Of a DNA stretch of 64,000 bases, positions 22,800 to 34,115 are shown piece by piece. The stretch is taken from contig JASFXZ010000010.1 in assembly GCA_032209605.1 (NCBI GenBank), positions 12,483,385 through 12,547,384 of the forward strand, given 5' to 3'. Origin of the DNA: Mactromeris polynyma. Lineage: Eukaryota > Mollusca > Bivalvia > Venerida > Mactridae. The notes beneath the pieces were generated by a model. The model was given only the letters and a program-made list of their open reading frames with translations. It searched no databases and was not told the origin of the DNA. The position numbers and the translations under genes are program-made. Position 1 is the first letter of the stretch, and every line of letters starts with the position of its first letter.

Positions 22800-23735
22800 A
22801 TGACGTAGGTAAGTGTTTCAGCCCAAAGCATTTGGTTGGCCTTACTTCCAATTCGAAGCAGATAGCGACCACTCGTCAGAAGAAATCGGGAAAGTACCCA
22901 TTTTTCGGCGCAGCCGTACTAACATGGTTTTGCTAGGCAATTTCTCTTCAACCGAACGTTTGTAACCTTGACGCGGATTGGTTAACCTCTCGATAAAGGG
23001 TACGTTAATTACCGAAATGCACTCAATATCGGTGAATTTACCGAAATCCAATGAATTTCCGTGAATTTACCGAAATCCATTTTGGATTTTGAGTGACCAG
23101 CTAGCGTAACATCTAGGATTTTTTTATTTTGCACAACAAATCGGGGCAGCTGTACTAACATGGTTTTGCTATTTTGCATATCAGTGTTTTGTAAACCGAT
23201 CAAATCATACATTTAACCACCAAGGCAATTTCTCTTCCAGCGAAAAATATTTGTAACCTTGAAGCAGATTGGTTAACATTGTGTATAGTGTATTTCAAGA
23301 TTTATCCAGTAAACAGTGTTGTTAGTTATCACCACGGGGTATTGTCCGGTGTTAGAATTAAGAAGACTTTCTTGGTTTTATGTATCAGTTGAGAACATTT
23401 GTATTGTTTTAAGCAGATAAATCGCTATGTAAAAAGTTTATTAAAATGAATGTGAGTTCACGACTAATGTAATAAGTAATGATGAACTGCATTGAAACAG
23501 ACTATATTGTGTCAATGACTGATCACACTACGGAGCTATTTGTATCCAGTCTCCTACGCAGTGATCTCCCCTTACATGTCTCGGAATTTCTGCAGTTTAG
23601 CGTAATTGAATGACCGGCAGTCGTAAACTTAAGCATTTTTTATGTTGTACAACAAATTTTAACCTTCAGATTGCAACAAATTTGCAAACTTCAAGTAGCG
23701 CCGACCATCTTTTTTAAAGATATTTCTTGTTTAAA
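22800..23735 (+). repeat. Two adjacent CCAAT repeats (short form then long form)
   Basis: The first copy (22800 to about 23120) has the upstream part 'tgacgtaggtaagtgtttca' and a small internal loss after 'catggttttgctaggcaatt'. The second copy (23145-23735) is the long form. After 'gcagattggttaacattg' it carries an extra 300-bp block ('ccacggggtattgtccggtg', 'ctcctacgcagtgatctcc') before the common end 'cgccgaccatcttttttaaa'. The long form also occurs in reverse at 29408-30055. Confidence 0.8.
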
Positions 23736-25379
23736 CTGATGTTGATTTCAGAACAGCAGTGCGCGCGTATATACTGTGAGTTTTTTAATCTAATATTTAA
23801 CCTACGTGTTTCCGTTGTGTTGCCGTCATGGCTACAAGCTACGGTTAGAATGTGTATCTTATAGTTTATTTTTGTCACCTCCAAAAGTAAAGCGGATCAA
23901 GGCCCATGGGGGTAAGAATTAAAAATGAAGTATAGGAGAAGGATGTAAGTCATGAATGTATCATCTCTTGGTTTTATAGATGAACAAAGAGCGTGATGTA
24001 GAACAAGTTCCAAGCTCAGAAGAAATGGAGAAAGAAAAAAATAAAGAGAGAAAATACGTAAAGATAAGTAAGAGTTGAAAGTCATTGTAAAAAAATAATA
24101 AAAAGGATAGATGAAGGCGTACAGGAACAAACTCCATCACAAAAGTCACGTGATGAAGGTTGGTTGAACAAAATGGCGGATTCGAAGAAGAAACGTGATG
24201 ATGGTTGGTTATTTTTAAATATTAAAAAAAAAATTTTTTACTTTTCATACCACCAAACAACTTATATGTTTGAAATTAAGATATATAGATATAAAATTGT
24301 CAACTAAAATTGAATAAATGGAATTTATATTTTGTCGAAATTCTTGACGAAAAGTTTGTGATGGCAGAGATCTCCGACAACTATAAGGAGAGATCACTGC
24401 GTAGGAGATTGGTACAGGAAATGCCACACAACAAGCCATCCACCCTAAAACACCATTATCGACTCATTATAAGACACTAATGATGTGCACAAAAATGTAT
24501 CAGGATTTGGTAAACTGTTAAGTGCCTATTACGTTTTATAACACAAAATGTGTCTGGTTTACATGTACATTGTTGTAATGTGATAATTTAGTATGTACAT
24601 TTTTTCTGTTCATCAGATATGTAGAATCGAAGATTTTATTGGAAGCTGATTGATGCGGCTAAACCGTTTCACGTAGGCTTGTATGTACCGTATTTACTCA
24701 CAATCTGAATCACATTATAATGTCAAACCACGTTCTCAACACAGCTGTTCTAGAGATAAACGCGCTAGTTTTTTAAGATCCAATGTGCGTCTGTGTGGGC
24801 TGTAACGTAGGAATCTCGCTCGATTTAATTTGCATTTGTCACCTGCTGTCTATCGGAATGAAATTACATTTCCGTTAGCAATGATTTATAAAACGTAATT
24901 TATGTCAATCAGAAACAAGCGATAGAGCAAAACTTTACCACAAAGTACGGCCTATGTCTTACGAAAGAGTTTGAAAATGAACAAAATGAACTTGATTACA
25001 TTCGTGACATTCTAACATTCTCCCACGTTATTAATACACACTAAAGCTTACAATGTGAAAAGAATAAAATTTATAAGTTATAAGATATGACATTTAAATT
25101 ATTGAATGTCAACTTTAGCAATGCACTGTTAAGCAAGAGAGTGTAAGATATGTTAAATATAACACTTTTGATTCACGCAATTCCCTTAAATCATATATAT
25201 TTCCCTTAAAGCATATCGAAGGGAGTTCTATAATTTCTATAATCTCCAGTATACTAACATGGACTCAGCATTTCAACACCAGTTGCATTGGACCAAGTTT
25301 AATTACTCAAATGGTCGAAATTATCCCTATTTGTTCGGAGCATGTTGGTTTCGGAAACTAAAAATGTAATGTTTGTACA
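23736..25379. other. Intronic stretch, mostly nothing recognised
   Basis: At 24382-24425 a short piece ('gagatcactgcgtaggagat') matches the CCAAT-repeat long form. At 24173 an ATG in good context ('caaaatggcggattcg') opens a frame of about 45 codons that becomes lysine-rich and low-complexity. I do not call it a gene. Confidence 0.4.
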
Positions 25380-25570
25380 AGTAGACATTGCTCGAGCGAC
25401 CACCTGTATTAAGCGACATTTTTATTAAACGACCACCTAAATTTCCGCCCTAGCGTTTTTACTATATAAATAGTATCTATTAAACGACTTTTCTATAACG
25501 CGACCAGCGACCACATTTAACCTGTCCCGAAAGGTAAAAAGATAGTTAAATAATCCATTAAACGACCGCA
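25380..25570 (+). repeat. Decayed pogo-like element relic
   Basis: Phrases such as 'gagcgaccacctgtattaag', 'taaacgaccacctaaatttc' and 'ccattaaacgaccgcatg' recall the ends and interior of pogo/Tigger-type MITEs. The terminal inverted repeats are not intact, so this is a weak call. Confidence 0.4.
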
Positions 25571-26507
25571 TGCACTTAATCCCATTGGGCATTTCACACC
25601 TTATTCACAACTGCATTGGCGCACTGTCCTTTAAACAATTGAATAAACAATAAGGCGTGATAAATGCGACCAGGTAATTACTCGGCGACACAGTTATAAA
25701 ACAACGTGTAAAAATCGTTGCATATATGTATTTAAAATTTTAAACATATATAAATATTGTACCAAAGTCTACTTGTTTAATATACTCAATACTAAATGGA
25801 TATATATTTTTTTCTATCCGATTCTATCTTTGTCTAGTCGTGAGTTTTCTTATGAAAATATGACTCAAGAAGTTGAAAAGGTGACATGAAAAAATGTACA
25901 TGCTTGTTAACATTGCCAAAGGGATTCAAACATAAATAGTGGGTGAAAATAGGAGTATCGCTTTGGAACAGTCAGGAACAAACGTGGTTTAAAGGTCCTC
26001 CAAACATTGCACCGAAGCAAAACCAACAGTAGATAAGATAATCCCGATGGCCATCTGCCCAATTCAAGTTGTCAACCTAACTGCATTTCAATGTGGAACA
26101 TGCCCTTCCAATGTGTGTTATAACACCAAAAGCCATTTTGTTTCGATCAACAATACTAGTACTTCGTGCAAGATTGGAACATATGTTACACTTAATTATG
26201 TGCATTACAAATCTGTTCGATGTTTTACACTGCCTGCAACTTGCTGGAAATCTTTGCAAATTCGACATCATTTTCTAACGTTACTATGAAACTGAAAGCT
26301 GTAAAGGTTGTTTTATACCCTTCGGTTAGATCGTTTGCAAATGTCTGGGTAATTCAATTTCATATATTTTTCAAGTGATGATAGTAGTTGCATTTATCAA
26401 CAATAGAACAAGTGATGACAGTAGTTGTATCTATCAACAGTTGTACAGACTGGTGATGACAACGACATTACTTAATTGAGTACTTATGAATTTAGTTTGG
26501 GTCTGTT
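25571..26507. other. Intronic stretch with an 80-codon cysteine-containing frame
   Basis: The plus-strand frame 26047-26289 has six cysteines and N-glycosylation-like sites. It lacks a signal peptide, has overlapping open frames on the other strand, and matches no family I know. I treat it as chance. 26360-26450 has a short tandem motif ('caagtgatgacagtagttg') repeated twice with variation. Confidence 0.35.
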
Positions 26508-26600
26508 ATGTTCCCGGAGGTCTGTGTTGGGAGGCACTGTCTTATGTATGTGATTTTCCCTGTAGCTTCTTATTCTCTCTCCTTCAGTTTTGTAATCAGA
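26508..26600 (+). repeat. GGAGG repeat fragment
   Basis: 'cccggaggtctgtgttggga', 'ggcactgtcttatgtatgtg' and 'ttccctgtagcttcttattc': distal part only. Confidence 0.8.
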
Positions 26601-26842
26601 TTATTTCTTTCATTTCTGATTTCACAATATTTAAAAAAAAAATGAAAATTCGTATTTGAACAAGTTGTTAACGTTAACATGTTTAGTTTTATCGCCGCTC
26701 AAGCAGTAAGCTTTGTAAATGCAAAACCCTTATAGTGTTAGAACGGAGTTAGGATAGAAATAGCCTTGGTGTACTAGTTTATTTCCTATGACAATAGTTC
26801 GTAGAGATTTAATGTTTGTCTCGATACCACATTTCGCCATTC

Positions 26843-28140
26843 ATGAGATTCAACATCTAACATTGGGGACATGTCAGGAGTAAAGTGTGCTCCTTAAATG
26901 AAAACTAACTGTGCTTTTTGCACAGAGATGTTCTGTTTGAAACATGCTCCTTTTGTTTGTCTCCAAGTCCCTGGCAATCAGGGAGATAATAAGAAAATGG
27001 TCAGTCATGTGACGAGCAAACAATATTTAGTACATACCTGGTTTATGCGTTAGCAAGTATTTTTGTTTATCATACTTTCATGCGCAGAGCATACATTTAC
27101 ATATAATGACATATACCAGTATACAAAATTCAAATGATGGTTCGCCATTCGCCAAGTCTTCGAGGCCGATGGAACTTTTAATCAACAATATTTTAACTAA
27201 TCTTAAGGAAGAGCTCATTAGTCAATACTAGTTGTCAATACGCACTTTTAGATAACTTTAACATTTCCATAACTAATTTTCGAGCATTGATGTATACGGT
27301 ATACGTGACTTGTAGATAATGTAAGAATTAAATATACAGTAAAACTTCACTTAAATATCACCTTCATAATAAGACCACTTCAAATTAAGAACACAATTTT
27401 CAGGTCGATTTTCACCGTTGTGCTATTAATTCCACCTTATTATTGAGACCACCTCGATATTAAGATCAGTTTCAAGGGTCCCAAGGTGGTCTTATTATTT
27501 GGGTTTTACTGTAAGTAATTTGTTTCGTGGTTTCAGATGTTCCAATTCTACAAACGTTAGACTATATAATAATACTATCAAATACTTTATTGCAAGCAAA
27601 TGACACGTTTTCTGTGTTATTAAATATGAACACGTGATATGTATGGCAAGTTGGATTATTGTAATAAACCACAGCGGGAAATGTATTTTCCGTGATGCTG
27701 GAGTGTTCTTCGTGGGTCCAATAAATTTTGAAATTACACACAGGAAGTGCAATTTCAAATTTAGAGGCACAAGTTTTTGAAAACACCAGACAAATCAGCT
27801 CGCAGGTGTTGTTAGTTTCGACAATATTTGTTTCTGTATTAGGTGGTTAGATTAAATTAGGAGTTATCACGGAGAGAAGATTTCAGATTTATTTTTTTGC
27901 AAATTAAAGACGAGGATTTTACATAATTTGCTAATGCCACCTGAAGGCAAAACAGATAGCTCTGTCAATAAAAAAACACAAAACTGTGCGATGCTAATCG
28001 CTTTTGAAGCATTAATGATAGGTGACCAATGTTCAAGTCGACAAATGACCATAACTCCTCCAAAATCGGTGGATTGCAACCCAACACTAACTTCATCTAT
28101 ATTTTATGATCCCTTTTTCATGTGCCTAATGGATTGAATC
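26843..28140 (+). mobile_element. Large repeated element, copy 1 (inverted partner at 62691-64000)
   Basis: It matches the reverse strand of the window's right end over about 1.3 kb. 'aacattggggacatgtcagg', 'ccctggcaatcagggagata', 'acctggtttatgcgttagca', 'atgtatacggtatacgtgac', 'gtgttattaaatatgaacac' and 'ccaaaatcggtggattgcaa' all have counterparts. Both copies contain the same pogo-type MITE at the same place. In one reading frame both encode a similar peptide (27560-27786 minus here, 63018-63240 plus there). Since the partner runs off the window, the left boundary is not fixed. It may be a transposon or an old segmental duplication. Confidence 0.75.
27337..27511. mobile_element. Pogo-type MITE (CAGTAAAAC ends, TA target site)
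   Basis: It is 175 bp long with ends 'cagtaaaacttcacttaaat' and 'tattatttgggttttactg', and TA on both sides (27335-27336 and 27512-27513). The interior carries repeated 'ataagaccac' motifs in both orientations. The TA duplication and CAGT ends fit the Tc1/mariner-pogo group. It has no coding capacity. Confidence 0.8.
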
Positions 28141-28400
28141 CATTCCTCCATTCAAGAACTATAGATCTGACGGATAAGTAAAGGGTCATGACATTGCACT
28201 TGCTGGGCAGAGCCATGCATGAAACCCCAGGTGCACAACTTAACAGGCTGGTGAACATTCCTGTAAAGTTTTAAGACTCTGATTCATATTCGTTTGGAGA
28301 TATGCGCGACACATTATTTTGTGACGAACGGAACGAAGGACAGACAGGCGGACAAGGGCAAATCTATATGCACCCCTTTCAGAGTGGGGGCATAAAATCC
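28141..28400 (+). repeat. Bivalve-type repeat tail (GGACAGACAGGCGGAC...GGGGGCATAAAA)
   Basis: 'gtaaagggtcatgacattgc' through 'cgaaggacagacaggcggac', then 'cagagtgggggcataaaa'. Tails with GGAC-type tandem motifs followed by a G-run and CATAAAA are common in bivalve genomes (recalled, not searched). It directly follows the large element and may be its 3' end or a separate insertion. Confidence 0.5.
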
Positions 28401-29407
28401 TTTCGTTATGCCCTTACCATCTGGCGAATAATTTATGCAGGATGTCAATATTGAATCTGAGGATGTATATTCAGTTATGCCCAGGGGTATTTATAGTATA
28501 CGTGAAATTATGCTCCAACTAACTAAATGTATTTCCCCACTGCCTCATTGAATTGTGAGGAAAAATTGTCAGGAGCTTACAGACGAATATATAAGTATCA
28601 ATTAGTAATCCAGAAAAACTGATTATGTCAACTGAAGGCGTAAAACACCGATACAACGTATTAACATAAATTCTGAACAATATTTTTGCAACGAACGAAG
28701 CTACAAGCGTACCCAAGTCACATTAACCTTACACCCCCGTCCTGCCAGTCCTAGCACTACCATTGTAATACCGACTGTAGCCTCATGCAAGTACCTGACA
28801 CCCGAACTATTATTAAACTGGCAAACTTTATCAAAAATATCTATCTCCTATCTGATTTCAGGAGATAATTAGGTTTTTTTCTCAACTACATCTTCTTTTA
28901 AACTATTCTCTCATTGTGAATTACCTTTATATGTTACAGATGGATAATTATAAAAAAAGCTAATGGATAGATACTAGAAAAGGTAACACATGTGTCAGTA
29001 TATAGTATACTCCATTTCGTTGTGTATTTCTCTTATATGTGTTATGCTGTTCTTGTTATGATATGTATCATGTGTATACAATTTCATTTTTGTTCGCAAT
29101 TATGTTTTATTATTTCAACCTGTTTGATGTTCTGTTTTTTTTTGCGATTCTTGTAATGACATATACATATTGTTTATTCTGTTAAGCAGAGTTAATCATG
29201 AGATTAATCATGAAAATCTGTCGATGTCAATTAAGATAAAACGTTCCCATCAGTTAACAGCGTTCACACCACAAGGCTTCACATCTGCAAAATTCATTAG
29301 TTATGATTTTTTATATCAATTGCAGACGTAAATGTTGAATTAAGCTTCATGAAACAAAATAAGTTTACGTTAATGACGCTAGAGACTAATAGAAACATGG
29401 AATATTT
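28401..29407. other. Intronic stretch, nothing recognised
   Basis: AT-rich. It has no matched repeats and no exon. Confidence 0.45.
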
Positions 29408-30055
29408 TTAAAAAAGATGGTCGGCGCAACTTGAAGTACACTACACAAATTTGTTGCAATCTAAATGTTAAAATTTGTTGTACAACATACAAAAATGATG
29501 CCTAAATGTGATTCAACTACGCTATACTACAGAAACTCCGAGACCTGTTAGGGTAGATCACTGTGTAGGAGACTGCATCAATCGTAACTACTCGGCGGTA
29601 TCCGACAGAGCCAATAATGCCGAGGTGTTCCGAATGAGACTGCATCAAATAACTCCGTAGAGTGATTAGTCATAGACACAGTATAGTCTGTTTCAATATA
29701 GTTCAACATTACTTATTGCATAAGTCGTGAACTCACATTCAGTTAATCAACTAGTTACATGGCGATTTATCTGATTAAAACAATATAAATGTTCTAAACT
29801 GGTACATAAAACCAAGAAAGTCTTCTTAATTCTAACACCGGACAATTCCCCGTGGTGATGACTAACAACACTACTTACTGGATAAATCTTGAAATACACT
29901 ATACACAATGTTAACCAATCTGCTTCAATGTTACAAATATTTTTCGGTTGCAGAGAAATTGCTTTGGTGGTTAAATGTAAGATTTGATTGGTTTACAAAA
30001 CACTGATATACAAATAGCAAAAACATGTTAGTACAGCTGCGCCGAAAATTTTTAT
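29408..30055 (-). repeat. CCAAT repeat, long form, reversed, with a 57-bp insertion
   Basis: It is the reverse copy of 23145-23735: 'aaaaagatggtcggcgcaac' at the left and 'acagctgcgccgaaaatttt' at the right. An extra block at 29581-29637 is flanked by a repeated 'gagactgcatcaa', which is absent from the other long copy. Confidence 0.82.
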
Positions 30056-30884
30056 TTTCTAATAATATTGTAGTTTTGCAGATTCATAGCGACAACACAA
30101 AACGCTTAATAGTGCATTAACGTGTATGACCAATCCAGTTGGTTCAGCCTGTATAACATTGTTTTGTCAATCTGGAGGTCGAAGGTACGAACGCCATGTG
30201 AGGCATGTGATAATTGCACTGAAGATGATACACCCAAAATCATTTGTCTAATACCACTGACAAAGTCGGGTAGATGTCAATTGTTTGCGGGAGAACAGGT
30301 TATTTCCGGTTGGTAACACAGGAGTGTTTCAACCGACAAGTCTCACATGACTGAAATTCTGTTGGAAAACATAGTAAAAACTGCTACACAACAGTTAATG
30401 TGTCACAAAAAGTCGTGTCATCGAATTTAAGCATTTGATCTCGAAAAACTTCACTAAAGACTATCCAACAAAAACAATACATATAACTGGGTTTGTTTAA
30501 TAATCAATATTTCAATCATACCAATAAGTTACGGAAAATTAAAATGTACTCATTAAGCTTGTTTCAGAGTATTCTAAAAGCCCCAAAACGTGTTTAAAAT
30601 GTGCAATAAAATATTGTCAGCACAATTCCTGCCTCCTTATTCCTAATGTCGAAGACGGTTATTAAAGAAAGATTAAGATGCTACAGGAAATAATAATAAT
30701 AATAACATCTTTATTTTAAGAAGGTTGTTACACATCTTCTTGTCACGTATTGCTATGTTTTATTTTCTATGTTATATTGATGTTTTGTCAATAACCTTTT
30801 ATGGGTTTAAGTACAAATAAAAGTTCTTCTTCTTCTTCTTCATTATGATATAAATATATAACTATAAAAACATCATATTTTCAA
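30056..30884. other. Intronic stretch with simple repeats
   Basis: It contains an (AAT)n tract at about 30690-30710 and a (TTC)n tract at about 30824-30841. The sequence 'aacatctttattttaagaag' after the AAT tract may be a LINE or SINE end. Nothing else is seen. Confidence 0.45.
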
Positions 30885-31020
30885 CGCCACATATACAATA
30901 CAAAGCCTCCCCACACAAACCCCAGCCTGTGAACGATTAGGGATTGAGGAGGTGTAAGGGCAATTGTCTTGGTGGCTATCATAAACAACCATGGAGAATA
31001 AAAGAGAACGACTTGGGGGA
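30885..31020 (-). repeat. GGAGG repeat fragment
   Basis: 'aaagcctccccacacaaacc' and 'attgaggaggtgtaagggca': distal part, diverged. Confidence 0.6.
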
Positions 31021-31248
31021 AGGGATTGAATTGATGGAATACAATTAGAAGAAAAGGATATCAATATTCCAATATGTCATCTATTTAAATACATCTCGTT
31101 GTTTATATTGTTTCTATGGCTTATAATCTATTATTTATAATCACTTCTTGCATTTGTTATTAATTAGTATATGACATGCAGTAATTGAATTATTGATGGC
31201 ATATCAGGTGATACGTTTTATTCTGTTGTGTTGAGAAAATAATATGAA

Positions 31249-31425
31249 CGCTGCTATGGGATTTACTACCTCCTCCGTAAGTGATGTCACTAATTGCAAG
31301 CAGGAATCAATTATTACTCCATATGGTCACTTGGTGTTATGAGGCAAATATTGCTTACTATCAGTACATGGTGACGTCACATGTGACGTTTTCTTGAAAT
31401 GACGTCACCAAAAGAAGAGGTACGT
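31249..31425 (+). mobile_element. CRE-MITE, copy 3, right end truncated
   Basis: It starts 'gaacgctgctatgggattta' and breaks off after 'atgacgtcaccaaaagaaga'. Two TGACGTCA palindromes lie in the right arm (about 31373 and 31400). The left-arm palindrome is mutated (tgatgtca). Confidence 0.75.
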
Positions 31426-31939
31426 GACATTTCCAGCTCCTCTCATTCATCTATTGTTACCAATTAATTGTATCGTTTAAGTAAATCTTTAGACATTTTC
31501 ATTATTACAAGCAATTGATTTATAAAAAAATATTTGAAAGTTTTCTACAATTTTCAAAACGGAACGTATTTTACAAATGGTCAGAGTAATTCAAAGTGAT
31601 GAAAAGCTTTTTTTTCTGCGTCGAGCTTTAATGAGTTTACATCCAAACAATAATACTAATATACTATTATACTTTTCAATAAGCTCAGGATATTGTCATA
31701 CCCAGGCATCAAATATATCTATAAGTAAAACAGCTATGTCTACCATGCTAGATCGCACGTATCTGTGTATCTCATATTTATTCGAACCTAACTGGTGTTT
31801 ATAAAATGATAAATATAAGAATGGTTTATTACCAGTGTGTGACATATCATGTTTGATATAACTCCAACATGGAAATTACAGAGTAATTGCCCGTTTTAAG
31901 TGATTCTATGACATTTGTGACTTTTTTAAAAGTATTTTA

Positions 31940-32300
31940 AAGTACTTTTACTGGCAGTTCCTAGGCTGTAATTCGTTGTATGGTTTTTTGTGTGTGTTTT
32001 AAATGTATGTTATATTTCCCTTTTCCATGTATATAGTGTTCATGTTATTTTCTGCCCTAAGTTCGGCCTATTGTTGCCAGCTGTCTTGACTTGTCCTGTG
32101 ATCTTTTCCATCCATTAATTCCCCCCTTCCACTGTTTGTCCTCTTTGATTCACCTAGTTATTCCTTATGGTCGGCCAGGCCATTCCTTGCGCTGTACCCT
32201 TGAACCTCCTTACGTTTTAAGGATTGTTGTCTGTGTAGGGAAGCACTAAACATGTGTGTGGCAGTCCCTGTTGCAACTAATTCTCTCTTTTAAGGAAATA
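31940..32300 (+). repeat. GGAGG repeat, long copy
   Basis: 'tttactggcagttcctaggc', 'cctattgttgccagctgtct', 'tttgattcacctagttattc' and 'tgtgtggcagtccctgttgc'. Several internal deletions exist, and the GGAGG box itself is partly lost. Confidence 0.75.
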
Positions 32301-33534
32301 CTGAGCCCCTAGAATGTCTTGGGATCTGCTAGTTTATTTGCTTCTTGCTGAGTATGCTATTTTTTTATGTTGCGGTTTGTAATTAAGTGTACAATATAAT
32401 CACTGCATTCCGTGCCCAAGTTGCGTGTAATGTAGTCTTGTGTGTTGTTCAATACAGATCCAACCCCGATCATTTGTGGTAACAGTCAAAACCGATTTAA
32501 AGTACTAGTACATCAAGATGGCAGGCTACTTAAGACGAATGAACCAATCGATGAATCACATCATACATAATGTAAAATGTACATATCAATAAATCAATGT
32601 TAAATTTACTTTGCACAGACAAAAAAGTCGATTAGGTTGTACGAGTATTATTGCACAAGTTTAGATGTTAATATTAGTATAAAAGTATATACAATGGCAA
32701 AGTTGCACAATTCCACAGACATAAACCAAATGTCCGTGACGACTCCAAATCATATGGATGTCACATATTGAAGAAGAAATTTCTTTCCATGTAACAAAAT
32801 AATGTATAGACATTTTAATTTACTTTCGATTTTGACTGTCAATATTCGACAATTACAGATAAGTCACAGAATACAATTTGTCTAAGAGTTAATATTATAG
32901 ATTGATGGGAATTGGTTCAGAATGGTGATTTTAATAAGTATTCATTGCAATACCACAATTAGTTTTCGAGATTTAAAAAAGTGATTTTAATCACTAATAT
33001 AATCTTAAAAATGAATGATATTTATTGACAAAAATCAGACTGGTATTCCATCATTTGTATTCAAAAATGCAAATTCAATATCATTAGCGACTGGTTGTTA
33101 GTTTTATTTGTTTGTTTATTTGTTTGTTTTTTAATGCCTCTGTGGCGTCTATTTAGTGATCAGCAAACGATGGATGAATATAACTATCTCTCCGATTTGC
33201 CATAAGGTTCCTATTCAATTCATAAAATATGAGCGTACTTTAAAAGTCGTGCGTGATTAAACGCATTACAGCGTATTAATTGTTTATTATTGTATTCAGA
33301 GAGCGACGCCGTTTGTGCAGCGGCTGATCGCATAAAAGATTTCCAGATGCACAACGCATGCTATTATATATTGAAGTCATTAGCACACGAAACCATAATG
33401 TTTCGATTAAGGAGGAAATAAACTAGTAGGGTTATGCGAGCTTTTTGCGCCTTGAATATCACAGAACTCTCTGGATGGCAACTTGCTGAAGCAGTCTCTA
33501 ATTCTCGTGCAATAGTGGTTCATGAAAGTATGGA
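32301..33534. other. Intronic stretch, nothing recognised
   Basis: A (TTTG)n-like tract lies near 33105-33130. There is no coding frame. Confidence 0.45.
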
Positions 33535-33625
33535 AAGGTACCACACCGATAGACACAGGAACACAACAAAGCCTCCCCACGAAGACCCATTGGATGCAAA
33601 GTAAATTGAGAGATGCGGGTATCAA
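33535..33625 (-). repeat. GGAGG repeat, small fragment
   Basis: Only 'acaaagcctccccacgaaga' and immediate flanks are recognisable. Confidence 0.5.
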
Positions 33626-33939
33626 ATATAAGGGTGGTCAAGCGGAACAGTAAATAACTGCACAGCAATTAATCAGGAACGGAAACTTAAAGCTATAAAT
33701 GAAGAACAGAGTTAAACAGGCGTAATTTGAATTACTGGTCATGTCATAACAAATCAGGAAGAGTAACATGAGGGAGTCAGGATATATATGGCAGTCTCTG
33801 ATATTTTGGCCCAAATGCACCGAGCCTCGTTTCCGAGAAAAACGCAATAAAGATTCACATTAATGTCAACACCTTGTTGAAACCATTTCAGTAAAATATT
33901 TATTATTCAGCGGCTAGCAGAAACATTGCTTAACATTGA

Positions 33940-34115
33940 GGCGGTCCATGTTCTTAAGGAAAAGAATAATATACCTTTATTTGTAAAATATTATCGTATC
34001 TGAAAACATATTTGCTGTATTAGATCTAGTCTAGATGACCATGTTAAAAGTGCTGTAATTCCCTCAAAAAAATATTCTGTCAATATTGTTTGTTTTGTAG
34101 TGACCTACAAATATC
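33940..34115 (-). repeat. Dispersed repeat, reversed partner of 10040-10270
   Basis: It shares 'gtagtgacctacaaatatcc', 'aaaagtgctgtaattccctc' and 'tctagatgaccatgtt' with the reverse of the 10-kb copy. The two mark the ends of a 24-kb inverted pair. Confidence 0.6.

Noticed and set aside
24173..24310. ATG in good context opening a lysine-rich frame
   Set aside because: It turns into low-complexity A-rich sequence with no donor or known domain.
26047..26289. Six-cysteine 80-codon frame as a secreted peptide
   Set aside because: No signal peptide, strong overlapping frames on both strands, and no family match.
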